DNA of 8,828 bases from an uncultured Allobaculum sp. (GCA_948467695.1 CAOKFJ010000055.1:1-8828), one strand, 5' to 3'; shown: positions 1-6,950, counted from the first letter of the stretch. Translations and numbers: made by a program. Notes: generated by a model from the sequence alone, not told the origin.

Positions 1-378
1 GAGAATGCTGTCGCCAACGTAGTTGTAATGAGGCACCTGAACGTGGTCGAAGAGAATGACGTTTTTCAGTTCGGTGGAGTTTCCAACGACACATCCCTGC
101 CCTACCAGAGCATTGGTGCGGATGAATGCGCCGGGACGAACTTCGGTATCAGGACCAATGATGCATGGAGCACCAAGCGAAGCCGTCGGAGCGATCGAAG
201 CGCTTTTGTGCACAAAGACACCGGGCGTACGTTCTTCATAGTCGTCATTCAGATTCTTTTGAAGTTCCAGAATCCAGGCGCCGATGTTTTCGAGCGCCTG
301 CCACGGGTATTCGCATTCCTGCAGCCATTGTCCTGCCTGAGAATGTTCGAAGGAATAAAGATCTTTTGTTTTCAACAT
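1..378 (-). CDS. Left-handed beta-helix (hexapeptide-repeat) protein, GlmU C-terminus-like; 3' end beyond the window
   Basis: The first 126 residues are visible; the gene runs off the left edge. Residues 1-50 form a helical lead-in (starting MLKTKDLYSF, with many Trp/Glu). From about residue 53 hexapeptide-type repeats of a left-handed beta-helix begin (SASIAPTASLG, CIIGPDTEVRPGAFIR, LVGQGCVVGNSTELKN), ending in VPHYNYVGDSIL. The NYVGDSIL stretch is typical of the C-terminal domain of GlmU and related sugar-1-phosphate nucleotidyl/acetyltransferases. Firmicutes carry a stand-alone family of this shape, usually labelled UDP-GlcNAc pyrophosphorylase-like, but with no nucleotidyltransferase domain in front of it. 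The real activity is therefore uncertain; it may be an acyltransferase of nucleotide-sugar metabolism. The ATG at 378 is the only one available after an in-frame TGA upstream, and it is preceded by AAAGG (386-390) with 7 bases of spacing. It lies 113 bases downstream of the LCP gene with no clear terminator between, so co-transcription is possible. The family call is firm, the reaction is not. Confidence 0.88.
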   Translation of the reverse strand, partial: MLKTKDLYSFEHSQAGQWLQECEYPWQALENIGAWILELQKNLNDDYEERTPGVFVHKSASIAPTASLGAPCIIGPDTEVRPGAFIRTNALVGQGCVVGNSTELKNVILFDHVQVPHYNYVGDSIL

Positions 379-491
379 ACCGTTACCTTTCCGGGCGGCT
401 TGCGGAAAACTCCTTCAAACCGTCTTGTTCCTGAAAAATTGTACATCTTCTGATCAGGAAATATTTTTATATCATCCAAAGCCGATGCATT
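379..491 (-). other. Intergenic gap between the LCP gene and the beta-helix gene
   Basis: These 113 bases are A+T-rich on the LCP side. No hairpin followed by a T run is seen after the LCP stop. On the minus strand a TACAAT (443-438) could serve as a -10 box about 60 bases before the beta-helix start codon, but no convincing -35 lies upstream. A 7-base inverted repeat, TTCCTGA (428-434) with TCAGGAA (454-460), encloses it. Either weak promotion from here or read-through from the LCP gene would fit. Confidence 0.35.
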
Positions 492-2978
492 TTAGTAGAT
501 AGGGTTTCCATACGCATCGTACCCGTATACACCGGGATCGTATGCATCAGGAGTCTGCGCATTAGGATCATACTCATAGGGGTTCTGTGCATTAGGATCG
601 TACGCATACGGATCGACATAGCCGGGATCGACAGGAACCTGTCCATAGGGATCCGCCGCACCGTCTGCATTTGGATCCTGAACAGCCTGACTGTCCTGTG
701 CACTCGATTCCTGCAAGGACGACGAAGAGTCAGTTTGCGAATCTTCAGGCACGTCCATCGGCGCTTTTACGCCGGTTTCAATGCCGGTGACATCAGGGGC
801 ATTGCCCGCAATAATAGCCTGAATCGCGTTTTTTGCCTGATCAAGCGAGGTCTGATCCGGAACAAGCATGTACGTCGATTCTGTGAGCAGTGGTGAATAC
901 ACCGTCTGGTATTCGCCGGTGATGGTGGTGCAGTAAACATTGACCGGTCCGGGCAGAATGACATACTGGCGCAGCAGAGCGCATAACTGTTCATAGGTGA
1001 ATGTCGCGCTGATGGAAGAATCGAGAATCTCGAACACTTTGCGCACATTCAGCGGTGTGAGTCTGGTGCGGGCGCTGGCGATATCGCAAAGCATGACGAA
1101 CTGGTTGAGTTCCTGATCGAAATCGCTGCCCGAGTAGGTGCTCAGCGTACCGAGAATCTGTCGGATTTTCGGACCGCTCATGACCTGCTTTTCTTTTTCG
1201 CTCGGTTCAGCCGGAAGCGAATAGGCATGTCCGCCATTCTCATAGAGACCGCCGACAACATCGAAGAGCGAAGAAATCTCGTTGAGATCGATATGCATCG
1301 TAAAATCGATCGTTACGCCCATATACGCTTCGAGCGACTGTCTGAGCGCTTCGATGCTTCGATAGCTGTAAAGACCGGTACGATCCTGCGCCTGATCCGC
1401 CGGGCAGCCAAGCGCCTGGTCGCATGCGCCGGGAAGCGCCATGCTTCGCGGAACCACCGTCACAAGAACATCGTTTGTTTTCGGATTGACAGTCACGAGC
1501 ATATTGATCGTGGAGTTGTATGTCGTTTCGCCAACCGCAAGACGCGAACCGCTCACAAGCACGGTATACGGATCTGTTTCCACATCGATCTGCGAGAAGA
1601 CCGGCGTAATTCCGGAGTGAATCTCTTCCGTATAAGCGCTGGTCAGACCGGCTGAGCTTTGCGTGCTGCCGGAGAATTCATGAATCATGCGCACATCGGC
1701 AGGCGATAGAATCGCGGCGCGAACCGACTGTCCGCGAACCGCTTTGTACAGCTGCTGAAGCGAAGAGAATTTCTGCGTCCAGACTTTGATCGACTTCGCT
1801 TTCAGCGCATCAAGCACAGCTTTGTTCAGTTCTTTATTGCGGGTTTCGAGAATGCCGATCGTCTGTCCTTCAAGCTTTGTCAGATCTGCAAGAGGCACAG
1901 CCGAGGGCACATAAAGATTGCTTTTGAATAAGTATTCCTGTCCATCATTGGTCATTGAAGCAATGCCCTCGGACAGATTGGAGGCATAGCCATGTCCGCC
2001 CACACTGACAAGCATCATCACGACGCAAAGCAGGGCGGCGGGAATTTTCCAGAGTTTGTTTCTCGCCTGATAAAAGCCGTATCCGGCAATTGTCAGGCCG
2101 ACTAGACCGAAACCGAAGATCCATGCGCCAAGCGACACGTTAAGCAGACCGACCTGCAGAATACCGACAAGCAGCCATACGAGAAAACCGAACGTGACGA
2201 GCATGATCCAGAACTCGATTTGCAGAAGCATGCGCACAAGACGGCGCATAAAGCGCTGCTGCCTTCTCTTGAACGGGTTCGATGCCGGTTTGGATGGAGC
2301 CGATGCCTGCGCATCAGCAGATTGATCGGATTCGCCGCTTTCTCTTTGCTCCGGCATTTGTTCTTCTGAACTGGCGTCTGTACTGTCAGCCGCTTCGTTA
2401 TGCGACTGATCATCACTGTTGTTCAGACGCTTATGCTCTTCACGTGCAAGACGGGCAGCTTGCATTGCCGCATGCCGCTCTTCTTTGCGTATGCGGTCTT
2501 CCTCAAGTTTTGCCTGCGCGTCTTCTTCAAGCAGATCGCTCATGCGAAGTCCCTCTTCCAGATCGGCGATCCCTTCCTTTTCTTCAAGAAATCCCAGATC
2601 CGTCATATCCATATGCGGTCTGCTTTCCAGAACATATGGACTATCGGTCTCTTCGATGGAACCAAGCCGTTCGAACGGTTCCCTGATTTTCGGTGTCTCG
2701 ATCGAGGGGGTTTCTTTCGAAACAGCCTGCATTTTATCCGAACGCTCTTTTTCAAGACGGGCAAGTTCCTGCTGGCGCGCGACTCTCGAACGTCTGCCGG
2801 GCGCGGCTTTGGGCGCCATCCGGACTGAAGCTTTTTCTGTATAGGACTCTTCGCCTGCTGAACGTTTCTTTGTTTCCCCTTTGTCAGCCAAAGATCCGTT
2901 CTGTTGTGTATGGGACATGTCTTTGTTTACCGACATGTTGTGTTTTACGTGTTGTTTGTTGTGAAGCTTTTTTCTCAT
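492..2978 (-). CDS. Large LytR-CpsA-Psr (LCP) family membrane protein with degenerate catalytic residues
   Basis: This 828-residue protein has a modular layout. Residues 1-245 are a charged, Glu/Arg/Lys/Ser-rich cytoplasmic head with a likely coiled coil at about 140-187. Three membrane helices follow at about 254-276, 282-303 and 311-332, putting the rest outside the cell. Residues 360-465 are an accessory domain (LEGQTIGILETRNKELNKA, AAILSPADVRMI) like that in front of the LCP domain in Cps2A-type proteins. Residues 470-715 are the LCP domain, recognised by INMLVTVNPKTNDVLVTVVPR and IDLNEISSLFDVVGGL. A Ser/Gln/Asp-rich linker and a Tyr/Asp/Pro/Asn repeat tail end the chain. LCP enzymes transfer undecaprenyl-linked glycopolymers to peptidoglycan. 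Here the usual SGIDT, RSD and PRD motifs read SGSRL, YNST and PRS, so catalysis is doubtful. The ATG at 2978 follows AAGGGG (2986-2991) at 7 bases. The fold assignment is fairly secure; a scaffold or regulatory role is inference. Confidence 0.87.
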   Translation of the reverse strand: MRKKLHNKQHVKHNMSVNKDMSHTQQNGSLADKGETKKRSAGEESYTEKASVRMAPKAAPGRRSRVARQQELARLEKERSDKMQAVSKETPSIETPKIREPFERLGSIEETDSPYVLESRPHMDMTDLGFLEEKEGIADLEEGLRMSDLLEEDAQAKLEEDRIRKEERHAAMQAARLAREEHKRLNNSDDQSHNEAADSTDASSEEQMPEQRESGESDQSADAQASAPSKPASNPFKRRQQRFMRRLVRMLLQIEFWIMLVTFGFLVWLLVGILQVGLLNVSLGAWIFGFGLVGLTIAGYGFYQARNKLWKIPAALLCVVMMLVSVGGHGYASNLSEGIASMTNDGQEYLFKSNLYVPSAVPLADLTKLEGQTIGILETRNKELNKAVLDALKAKSIKVWTQKFSSLQQLYKAVRGQSVRAAILSPADVRMIHEFSGSTQSSAGLTSAYTEEIHSGITPVFSQIDVETDPYTVLVSGSRLAVGETTYNSTINMLVTVNPKTNDVLVTVVPRSMALPGACDQALGCPADQAQDRTGLYSYRSIEALRQSLEAYMGVTIDFTMHIDLNEISSLFDVVGGLYENGGHAYSLPAEPSEKEKQVMSGPKIRQILGTLSTYSGSDFDQELNQFVMLCDIASARTRLTPLNVRKVFEILDSSISATFTYEQLCALLRQYVILPGPVNVYCTTITGEYQTVYSPLLTESTYMLVPDQTSLDQAKNAIQAIIAGNAPDVTGIETGVKAPMDVPEDSQTDSSSSLQESSAQDSQAVQDPNADGAADPYGQVPVDPGYVDPYAYDPNAQNPYEYDPNAQTPDAYDPGVYGYDAYGNPIY
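495..605 (-). repeat. 30-base tandem repeat encoding a YDPNAQ-type decapeptide tail
   Basis: The last 37 codons of the LCP gene fall into ten-residue units: AYDPNAQNPY (residues 792-801), EYDPNAQTPD (802-811), AYDPGVYGYD (812-821) and a partial AYGNPIY (822-828). At DNA level two copies 30 bases apart, starting at 554 and 584, share TCTGYGCATTAGGATCRTAC on the plus strand. The repeat is rich in Tyr, Asp, Pro and Asn, has no LPXTG sorting signal, and by topology should be extracellular. Such a tract could bind wall polymers or a partner and may vary in copy number between strains; both points are inference. Confidence 0.8.
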
Positions 2979-3048
2979 AGTTTATCCCCTTCACATACTT
3001 GCTGATTTATATTGTTTTTCTCACAGCGTTCATTGATCTTTTTTACGG

Positions 3049-3076
3049 ATTCAATGTATCGCTGTCGCTTTGTCAA
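3049..3076 (-). promoter_or_regulatory. Candidate promoter of the LCP gene
   Basis: On the minus strand a perfect TTGACA (-35; 3076-3071) is followed after 16 bases by TTGAAT (-10; 3054-3049), which matches four of six consensus positions but lacks the conserved second A. Transcription would begin near 3042, leaving a leader of about 65 bases before the LCP start codon. The spacing and perfect -35 favour it; the weak -10 keeps confidence modest. Confidence 0.42.
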
Positions 3077-3091
3077 TAAGACAGTTTTTTT

Positions 3092-3150
3092 ACATCAATA
3101 GAGTATACGACAATTCGAACCGTTGGCGCGGCTTTACCCTCAATTGATGT
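3092..3150. repeat. Inverted repeat ACATCAAT/ATTGATGT after pcrA
   Basis: ACATCAAT (3092-3099) and ATTGATGT (3143-3150) are perfect 8-base inverted copies 43 bases apart, just past the pcrA stop codon and upstream of the candidate LCP promoter. On the transcribed minus strand the second arm runs into an A-rich stretch (the plus strand reads a T run at 3084-3091), so it is not an intrinsic terminator for pcrA. In the plus direction there is no gene to terminate. It may be an operator pair or chance. Confidence 0.35.
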
Positions 3151-3151
3151 T

Positions 3152-5332
3152 CTAGTGCATTATTTCTGAGAATTCGCGGTGTCCGGTTTTCTTCATGCGC
3201 GCTCTGGCCGACAGTGTGCGCTGTGTGTTGAGCCGGTCAAACTGGACAACGACTTTCTGCGCTTCGACATCGACGGAAAGAACAACGCCGGTACCGAAGA
3301 TCAGATGCTCGACTTCATCGCCGGCAGCAAGCCCTTCTTCAAGGCGTTCAGCGCCTGCAAGCGCGGAGGTTTTCAGCGAGATGGCGCGTTTTGCCGCTTC
3401 CTGCATATCCTCCGGAATCTGCGGGTCCCACTCGACATTTTCCAGACCGATATCAAAGACGAAACGGCTTGGAACGCGAATCGAGCCGGAATGAAGAAGT
3501 CCCTGTGCTTCGCTGAAGTACAGTTCTTTTTTCGCTCGGGTCAGCGCCACAAACGCCAGACGGCGTTCTTCTTCCATCGCCGCAAGCGTTCGCGTCTGTC
3601 TGGACGGGAAAATGCCTTCGTTCATACCGACCAGAAACACACAGTCGAATTCAAGTCCCTTTGCGGTATGGACCGTCATCATGCGCACCTGATCGCTTGA
3701 GGTCTGCGCATCTGCCGCAGAAAAAAGAGCGGTATGCGTCAGCCAGCGATCAAGCGTGGTGTCTTCACCCCATGAAATTTCATACTCCCCTGCCGCCTGC
3801 TTGAGTTCGGCCAGGTTGTCGAGTCGGTCCTGCGCCCCCTTAAGACGCAGAAACTTCTCGTATCCCGAACGGTCAAGCACATCGTCAAGCGTGCGGGTGA
3901 TCAGTCGATCGCTCCAGGGTGTCTGTTCAATAAGTTCGACATACTGCGCAGCCTCTGTCGAAGCGAAGCGCGGGGTTTCAAGATTGTCGACGAGCGCCTG
4001 ATAGAGCGTCATGCCATGCTGTTCGGCATATTCACTCAAAAACGCCATGCGCCCTTTACCGATATTGCGCGGGGGTGTATTGATCGTGCGCTGAAAATCG
4101 AGATCGTCCTTGTACAGAAGCATGCGGCAGTACGACAGCGCGGTTTTGATCTCCGCTCGGGAGAAAAACGGAACGCCCGAATAAATCGCATACGGAATTT
4201 CCGCCGCGAGAAAAGCGTCTTCCATCGGACGCGACAGATAATGGGCACGGTATAGCACCGCCATGTCGCGATATGGGACGCCCTGATCATGCAGCTCGGC
4301 AATGCGGCACGCCACTTCCTTTGCTTCCTGCTCGGGGCTTTGAAAATGTCCGGCGCGAACCGGCGAGCCGTAAGGCAGTGTCGCTTCGAGATTTTTGGCG
4401 ATGCGGTTTCTGTTTTTGGAAATAAGAGAATTTGCCGCCTGAAGAATCTGCGGCGTGCTGCGGTAGTTTTCGTTGAGCAGAATGGTCTGACACGGCGCAA
4501 AATGCTGGTCGAAATGAAGCAGTCTTGTCACATCGGCACCGCGCCATGTGTAAATCGTCTGGTCGGGATCGCCGACCACGAACAGGTTGTGATGAACCTG
4601 GCTGAGCGTATCGACAAGACGGTACTGCAGTTCGTCAATATCCTGAAACTCATCGACCATGATGTATTCAAAGCGCTCCTGCCAGCGTCTGGCAATCGCC
4701 GGGTTCTCTTCAAAGATTTTAAGGGTAAGCAGTATGAGATCATTGTAGTCAAGACCGAAGTTTTTCTTCTGCGCGCAGAGATACCCGTAAAAAATGATGT
4801 CCTCGGGTTCGCTGGACTGCTCGTATTTGTCATTGAGCGCTTTGGGCGAGAAGGCGACGAGATCTTCCCTGTAGTTAGGGCATTCCTTGATTTTTTTGAT
4901 CTCGATCATGTCGCGCGCTTTGGCAAACGTCATATCGCGCAGCGTCAGTCCGCGTTCGTCATACACCTGGCGCAGCAGTTCGTCGATGTCCGCGTTGTCG
5001 AGAACAACAAAAGATTTCGGGTAATTGATCGCGTTGCTTTCTTCTCGAAGAATCATTGAACAAAGCCCGTGGAAGGTGCAGATCGTTCCCGTTTCCTCAT
5101 CCCCGACAAGCGAACGGATTCGCGTACGCATCTCGGAGGCGGCTTTATTGGTGAACGTGATCGACAGAATGCTTTCTGGCAGAATGCCAAGTTCCACAAG
5201 AAAGGCGTAGCGCATGCTCAGCGTTCTGGTTTTGCCCGATCCCGCGCCGGCGACAACACGCACAAATCCCTCCGTCGCTTCGACAGCTTCGATCTGGTGC
5301 TCGTTGAGAAATACATCTGCGCTCTGAATCAT
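3152..5332 (-). CDS. pcrA: ATP-dependent 3'-5' DNA helicase PcrA (UvrD/Rep superfamily 1)
   Basis: A complete 726-residue helicase, the usual PcrA length. It unwinds DNA during repair and clears replication and transcription blocks in the cytoplasm. Motifs in order: Q motif LNEHQIEAV (9-17), Walker A GAGSGKT (29-35), Ia ITFTNKAASEM (58-68), Walker B/II VDEFQDID (226-233), III VGDPDQTIYTWRGAD (253-267), IV LNENYRS (286-292), V TVHTAKGLEFD (553-563) and VI EERRLAFVALTRAKKEL (588-604). All key residues are present. The final segment, HLIFGTGVVLSVD and following (about 676-715), is the Tudor/SH3-like domain that PcrA and UvrD use to contact RNA polymerase. The start ATG overlaps the stop of the lipid kinase gene (ATGA, 5332-5329) and has its own AAAGGGG (5338-5344), suggesting translational coupling. 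The usual partner ligA is not downstream; the LCP gene is. UvrD is the only alternative name. Confidence 0.97.
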   Translation of the reverse strand: MIQSADVFLNEHQIEAVEATEGFVRVVAGAGSGKTRTLSMRYAFLVELGILPESILSITFTNKAASEMRTRIRSLVGDEETGTICTFHGLCSMILREESNAINYPKSFVVLDNADIDELLRQVYDERGLTLRDMTFAKARDMIEIKKIKECPNYREDLVAFSPKALNDKYEQSSEPEDIIFYGYLCAQKKNFGLDYNDLILLTLKIFEENPAIARRWQERFEYIMVDEFQDIDELQYRLVDTLSQVHHNLFVVGDPDQTIYTWRGADVTRLLHFDQHFAPCQTILLNENYRSTPQILQAANSLISKNRNRIAKNLEATLPYGSPVRAGHFQSPEQEAKEVACRIAELHDQGVPYRDMAVLYRAHYLSRPMEDAFLAAEIPYAIYSGVPFFSRAEIKTALSYCRMLLYKDDLDFQRTINTPPRNIGKGRMAFLSEYAEQHGMTLYQALVDNLETPRFASTEAAQYVELIEQTPWSDRLITRTLDDVLDRSGYEKFLRLKGAQDRLDNLAELKQAAGEYEISWGEDTTLDRWLTHTALFSAADAQTSSDQVRMMTVHTAKGLEFDCVFLVGMNEGIFPSRQTRTLAAMEEERRLAFVALTRAKKELYFSEAQGLLHSGSIRVPSRFVFDIGLENVEWDPQIPEDMQEAAKRAISLKTSALAGAERLEEGLAAGDEVEHLIFGTGVVLSVDVEAQKVVVQFDRLNTQRTLSARARMKKTGHREFSEIMH

Positions 5333-6453
5333 CTGAACCCCTTTCTCAATCCCGATATGGCAGGACGGCGTTTTTTCGCGACGCTGTTTCCGTCTGGCTT
5401 CTCTTCATGCTTTTCATCGGCTTCTTCTGTGTCTGTGACATCATCGTCCCGTTCGCAATTCGCTGTCTGCAGATCATGCGCGTTCTGTTCCGCTTTTCCA
5501 TGATCAAGCTCTTCTTCATTTTTCGGGCTCTCCAATTCGAGCGTCTGGCTGACGTGGTCGAGCGGCAAAGCGATACGCAGCGCTTCAGGCACGGCCTGCG
5601 CGCGAACAAAATCCTGATCGCCGCCGAATTCGCCATCAAGCGTCCAGGGTGTTTTGCTTCCTTCAAACGTAAACCAGGGCGACTGCACCGCGACAAACAG
5701 CGGATGATCGAATTTCGACTGCATGATGCCCATGGCAATCGCGTTTAGATCGGTGATGTTCATCGGGCGGCGAATAAAGACGCCTTCGAGCAGACCGTCG
5801 CGCCAGTTGAACAGGTTGCGTGTGAAGCGGTCGGATCCGGCGATGTAGCGGGAATTGGAGACCATGCCGTACAGGAACTCGCCCTCGCACTCTCCGCCTT
5901 CCCATTTGATGCGCATGGTTTCGCAATTGTTTTCCCAGTGCGCGAAATCGACCGCGCCAATCGCTTCAATGACATACGCCAGAGAGCCGAGCCTGTTTTT
6001 CTTGTTCTGCGCCGTGCGGTAGGACACAGACGTGCCGATCCCGAACGCGGCGACATAGGAAAAGTATTCATCGTTGAATTTCCCGACATCGATATTGGTC
6101 CAGGAATCGCCCGCTGCGATCTCTGCCGCTTCAAGCACGCTGAAGGGCAGATGATGCGAATGCGCAAAATCGTTGACTGTACCAGTGGGGATATAGCCAA
6201 GCAGAGGCATATCGGTTCCGTTCATCCATCCATTGAGCGCTTCGTGAAGCATTCCATCGCCTCCGCACACGACAATGCGGTCATACTCGACCTGCAGACG
6301 GGCAAGTTTGTATTTGGCATCTCCGGCGCTCTGTGTGGGGTAGACCGTAACGATATAGCCTTTTTTGGTAAATGTGTTGACCAGGTCGGACAATGCGCTC
6401 TGAATGCGTTTGTCTCCGGCAACAGGGTTATAGACAAGGAGCATTTTTTTCAT
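5329..6453 (-). CDS. Diacylglycerol kinase family lipid kinase (YegS/DgkB type) with acidic C-terminal extension
   Basis: A 374-residue member of the DagK/sphingosine kinase superfamily, which uses ATP to phosphorylate a lipid such as diacylglycerol at the inner face of the membrane. In Firmicutes the DgkB type returns diacylglycerol from lipoteichoic acid synthesis to phosphatidic acid. Visible motifs are NPVAG (9-13), the nucleotide-binding GGDGMLHEALNG (64-75), PTGTVNDFA (89-97), the DgkB-like GIGTSVSYRTAQNKKN stretch (138-153) and the LDGEFGGD loop (272-279) that closes the second domain. Position 68 is Met, where the bacterial family normally has Thr. The body ends near residue 308 and is followed by 66 residues that are strongly acidic and then basic (KKRR, GLRKGF), unusual for a family near 300 residues. 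The start at 6453 is chosen because AGGAGA sits 7 bases ahead; an upstream in-frame extension to 6600 lacks this signal and similarity. It overlaps pcrA by four bases. Substrate is inferred. Confidence 0.92.
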   Translation of the reverse strand: MKKMLLVYNPVAGDKRIQSALSDLVNTFTKKGYIVTVYPTQSAGDAKYKLARLQVEYDRIVVCGGDGMLHEALNGWMNGTDMPLLGYIPTGTVNDFAHSHHLPFSVLEAAEIAAGDSWTNIDVGKFNDEYFSYVAAFGIGTSVSYRTAQNKKNRLGSLAYVIEAIGAVDFAHWENNCETMRIKWEGGECEGEFLYGMVSNSRYIAGSDRFTRNLFNWRDGLLEGVFIRRPMNITDLNAIAMGIMQSKFDHPLFVAVQSPWFTFEGSKTPWTLDGEFGGDQDFVRAQAVPEALRIALPLDHVSQTLELESPKNEEELDHGKAEQNAHDLQTANCERDDDVTDTEEADEKHEEKPDGNSVAKKRRPAISGLRKGFR

Positions 6454-6460
6454 CTTGAAA

Positions 6461-6466
6461 TCTCCT
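6461..6466 (-). promoter_or_regulatory. Ribosome binding site that fixes the lipid kinase start
   Basis: On the minus strand AGGAGA lies 7 bases before the ATG at 6453, which opens MKKMLLVYNPVAG, the expected beginning of the kinase fold. ATGs further upstream at 6489, 6477 and 6600 have no comparable site, and the peptide they would add is unlike any lipid kinase N-terminus. Confidence 0.8.
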
Positions 6467-6821
6467 GATGTGTTCATATTCTGGTTCATGGTAATACAGC
6501 AGCTTCTTTTCTTTTTCGCTTTCAGATCAATCGATCCGCTCATAATGCCATTGCATTGCGTTTTTGCACTTTCTTCTGTTTTAGCCGATGGCATTTTCAT
6601 ACTTTCCGGATGATTTCAAAACGGATGTTTCTGTACAAAAGAATGCACCGTTGCCAAGAAACAAAAACACTTATGAGGATGTTATCAGTATACCCAATCC
6701 CTGACGCGATCGCGGTACAAATCGCCGGCTCTGTCTGTCGATTTTCTTCGAATTTCGACATATTCATGAAAGTCACAGCGTGCCGATATCGCAGGTATGG
6801 AACATTTGCCATTCATCGTTC

Positions 6822-6837
6822 TACAAAAATTTTTGTA
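6822..6837. repeat. Perfect 16-base palindrome TACAAAAATTTTTGTA
   Basis: The sequence is identical to its own reverse complement over all 16 bases, with no spacer. It lies 82 bases upstream of the -10 box of the tagO-like gene and about 370 bases upstream of the kinase start codon. A gap-free A/T palindrome of this type in a divergent intergenic region fits a dimeric repressor operator better than a transcript hairpin, since the RNA form would have no loop. Which regulator would bind is unknown. Confidence 0.6.
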
Positions 6838-6919
6838 AAGTGCTTTGTTTCCAGAAAAGACAGATCCCCGAATGACACATCAAGAATTTCGGATTATCCA
6901 AAAACGTCCAATCTTTGTC

Positions 6920-6925
6920 TATAAT
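6920..6925 (+). promoter_or_regulatory. Candidate -10 box of the tagO-like gene
   Basis: A perfect TATAAT lies 37 bases before the ATG, with TG two bases ahead of it (TGTCTATAAT, one base out from an extended -10). No good -35 hexamer sits at 16-18 bases upstream; TCCAAA (6897-6902) at 17 bases is poor. The start of transcription would be near 6932, giving a leader of about 30 bases. A weak -35 could mean reliance on the near-extended -10 or on an activator. Confidence 0.5.
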
Positions 6926-6950
6926 GGCATGTGTATGCGATTAGTTTGAA

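Larger units (their letters stand above)
6454..6919. other. Divergent intergenic region between the lipid kinase and tagO-like genes
   Basis: About 470 bases with no convincing gene. Short open frames cross it on both strands (up to 122 codons on plus, 6556-6924), but they lack ribosome binding sites and family-like sequence. It must hold the promoter for the kinase-pcrA transcript. The best minus-strand candidates are a TATACT (6692-6687) without a good -35, and a TCGACA (6742-6737) without a good -10. It also holds a perfect 16-base palindrome at 6822-6837. I see no riboswitch or structured RNA that I can name. Confidence 0.5.

Noticed and set aside
28..453. Open frame of 141 codons on the plus strand at the left edge
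   Set aside because: The minus strand of the same stretch encodes a clear hexapeptide-repeat protein with a good start, which explains the region.
4289..5059. Open frame of 256 codons on the plus strand
   Set aside because: Antisense to the PcrA helicase core. The long frame follows from codon bias of the real gene; no domain is recognisable.
5938..6468. Open frame of 176 codons on the plus strand
   Set aside because: Antisense to the lipid kinase motifs at residues 9-170; no ribosome binding site or family similarity.
6454..6600. 49-codon upstream extension of the lipid kinase
   Set aside because: The added peptide is unlike the family, the upstream ATGs lack ribosome binding sites, and AGGAGA stands at the correct distance from the ATG at 6453.
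6705..6714. CGCGATCGCG palindrome containing GCGATCGC
   Set aside because: This resembles the highly iterated HIP1 octamer of cyanobacteria, but it is one copy in a Firmicutes-like sequence and is best taken as chance.
6556..6924. Open frame of 122 codons in the divergent intergenic region
   Set aside because: Cys/Arg/Phe-rich translation with no domain, no ribosome binding site, and overlap with the tagO-like -10 box.
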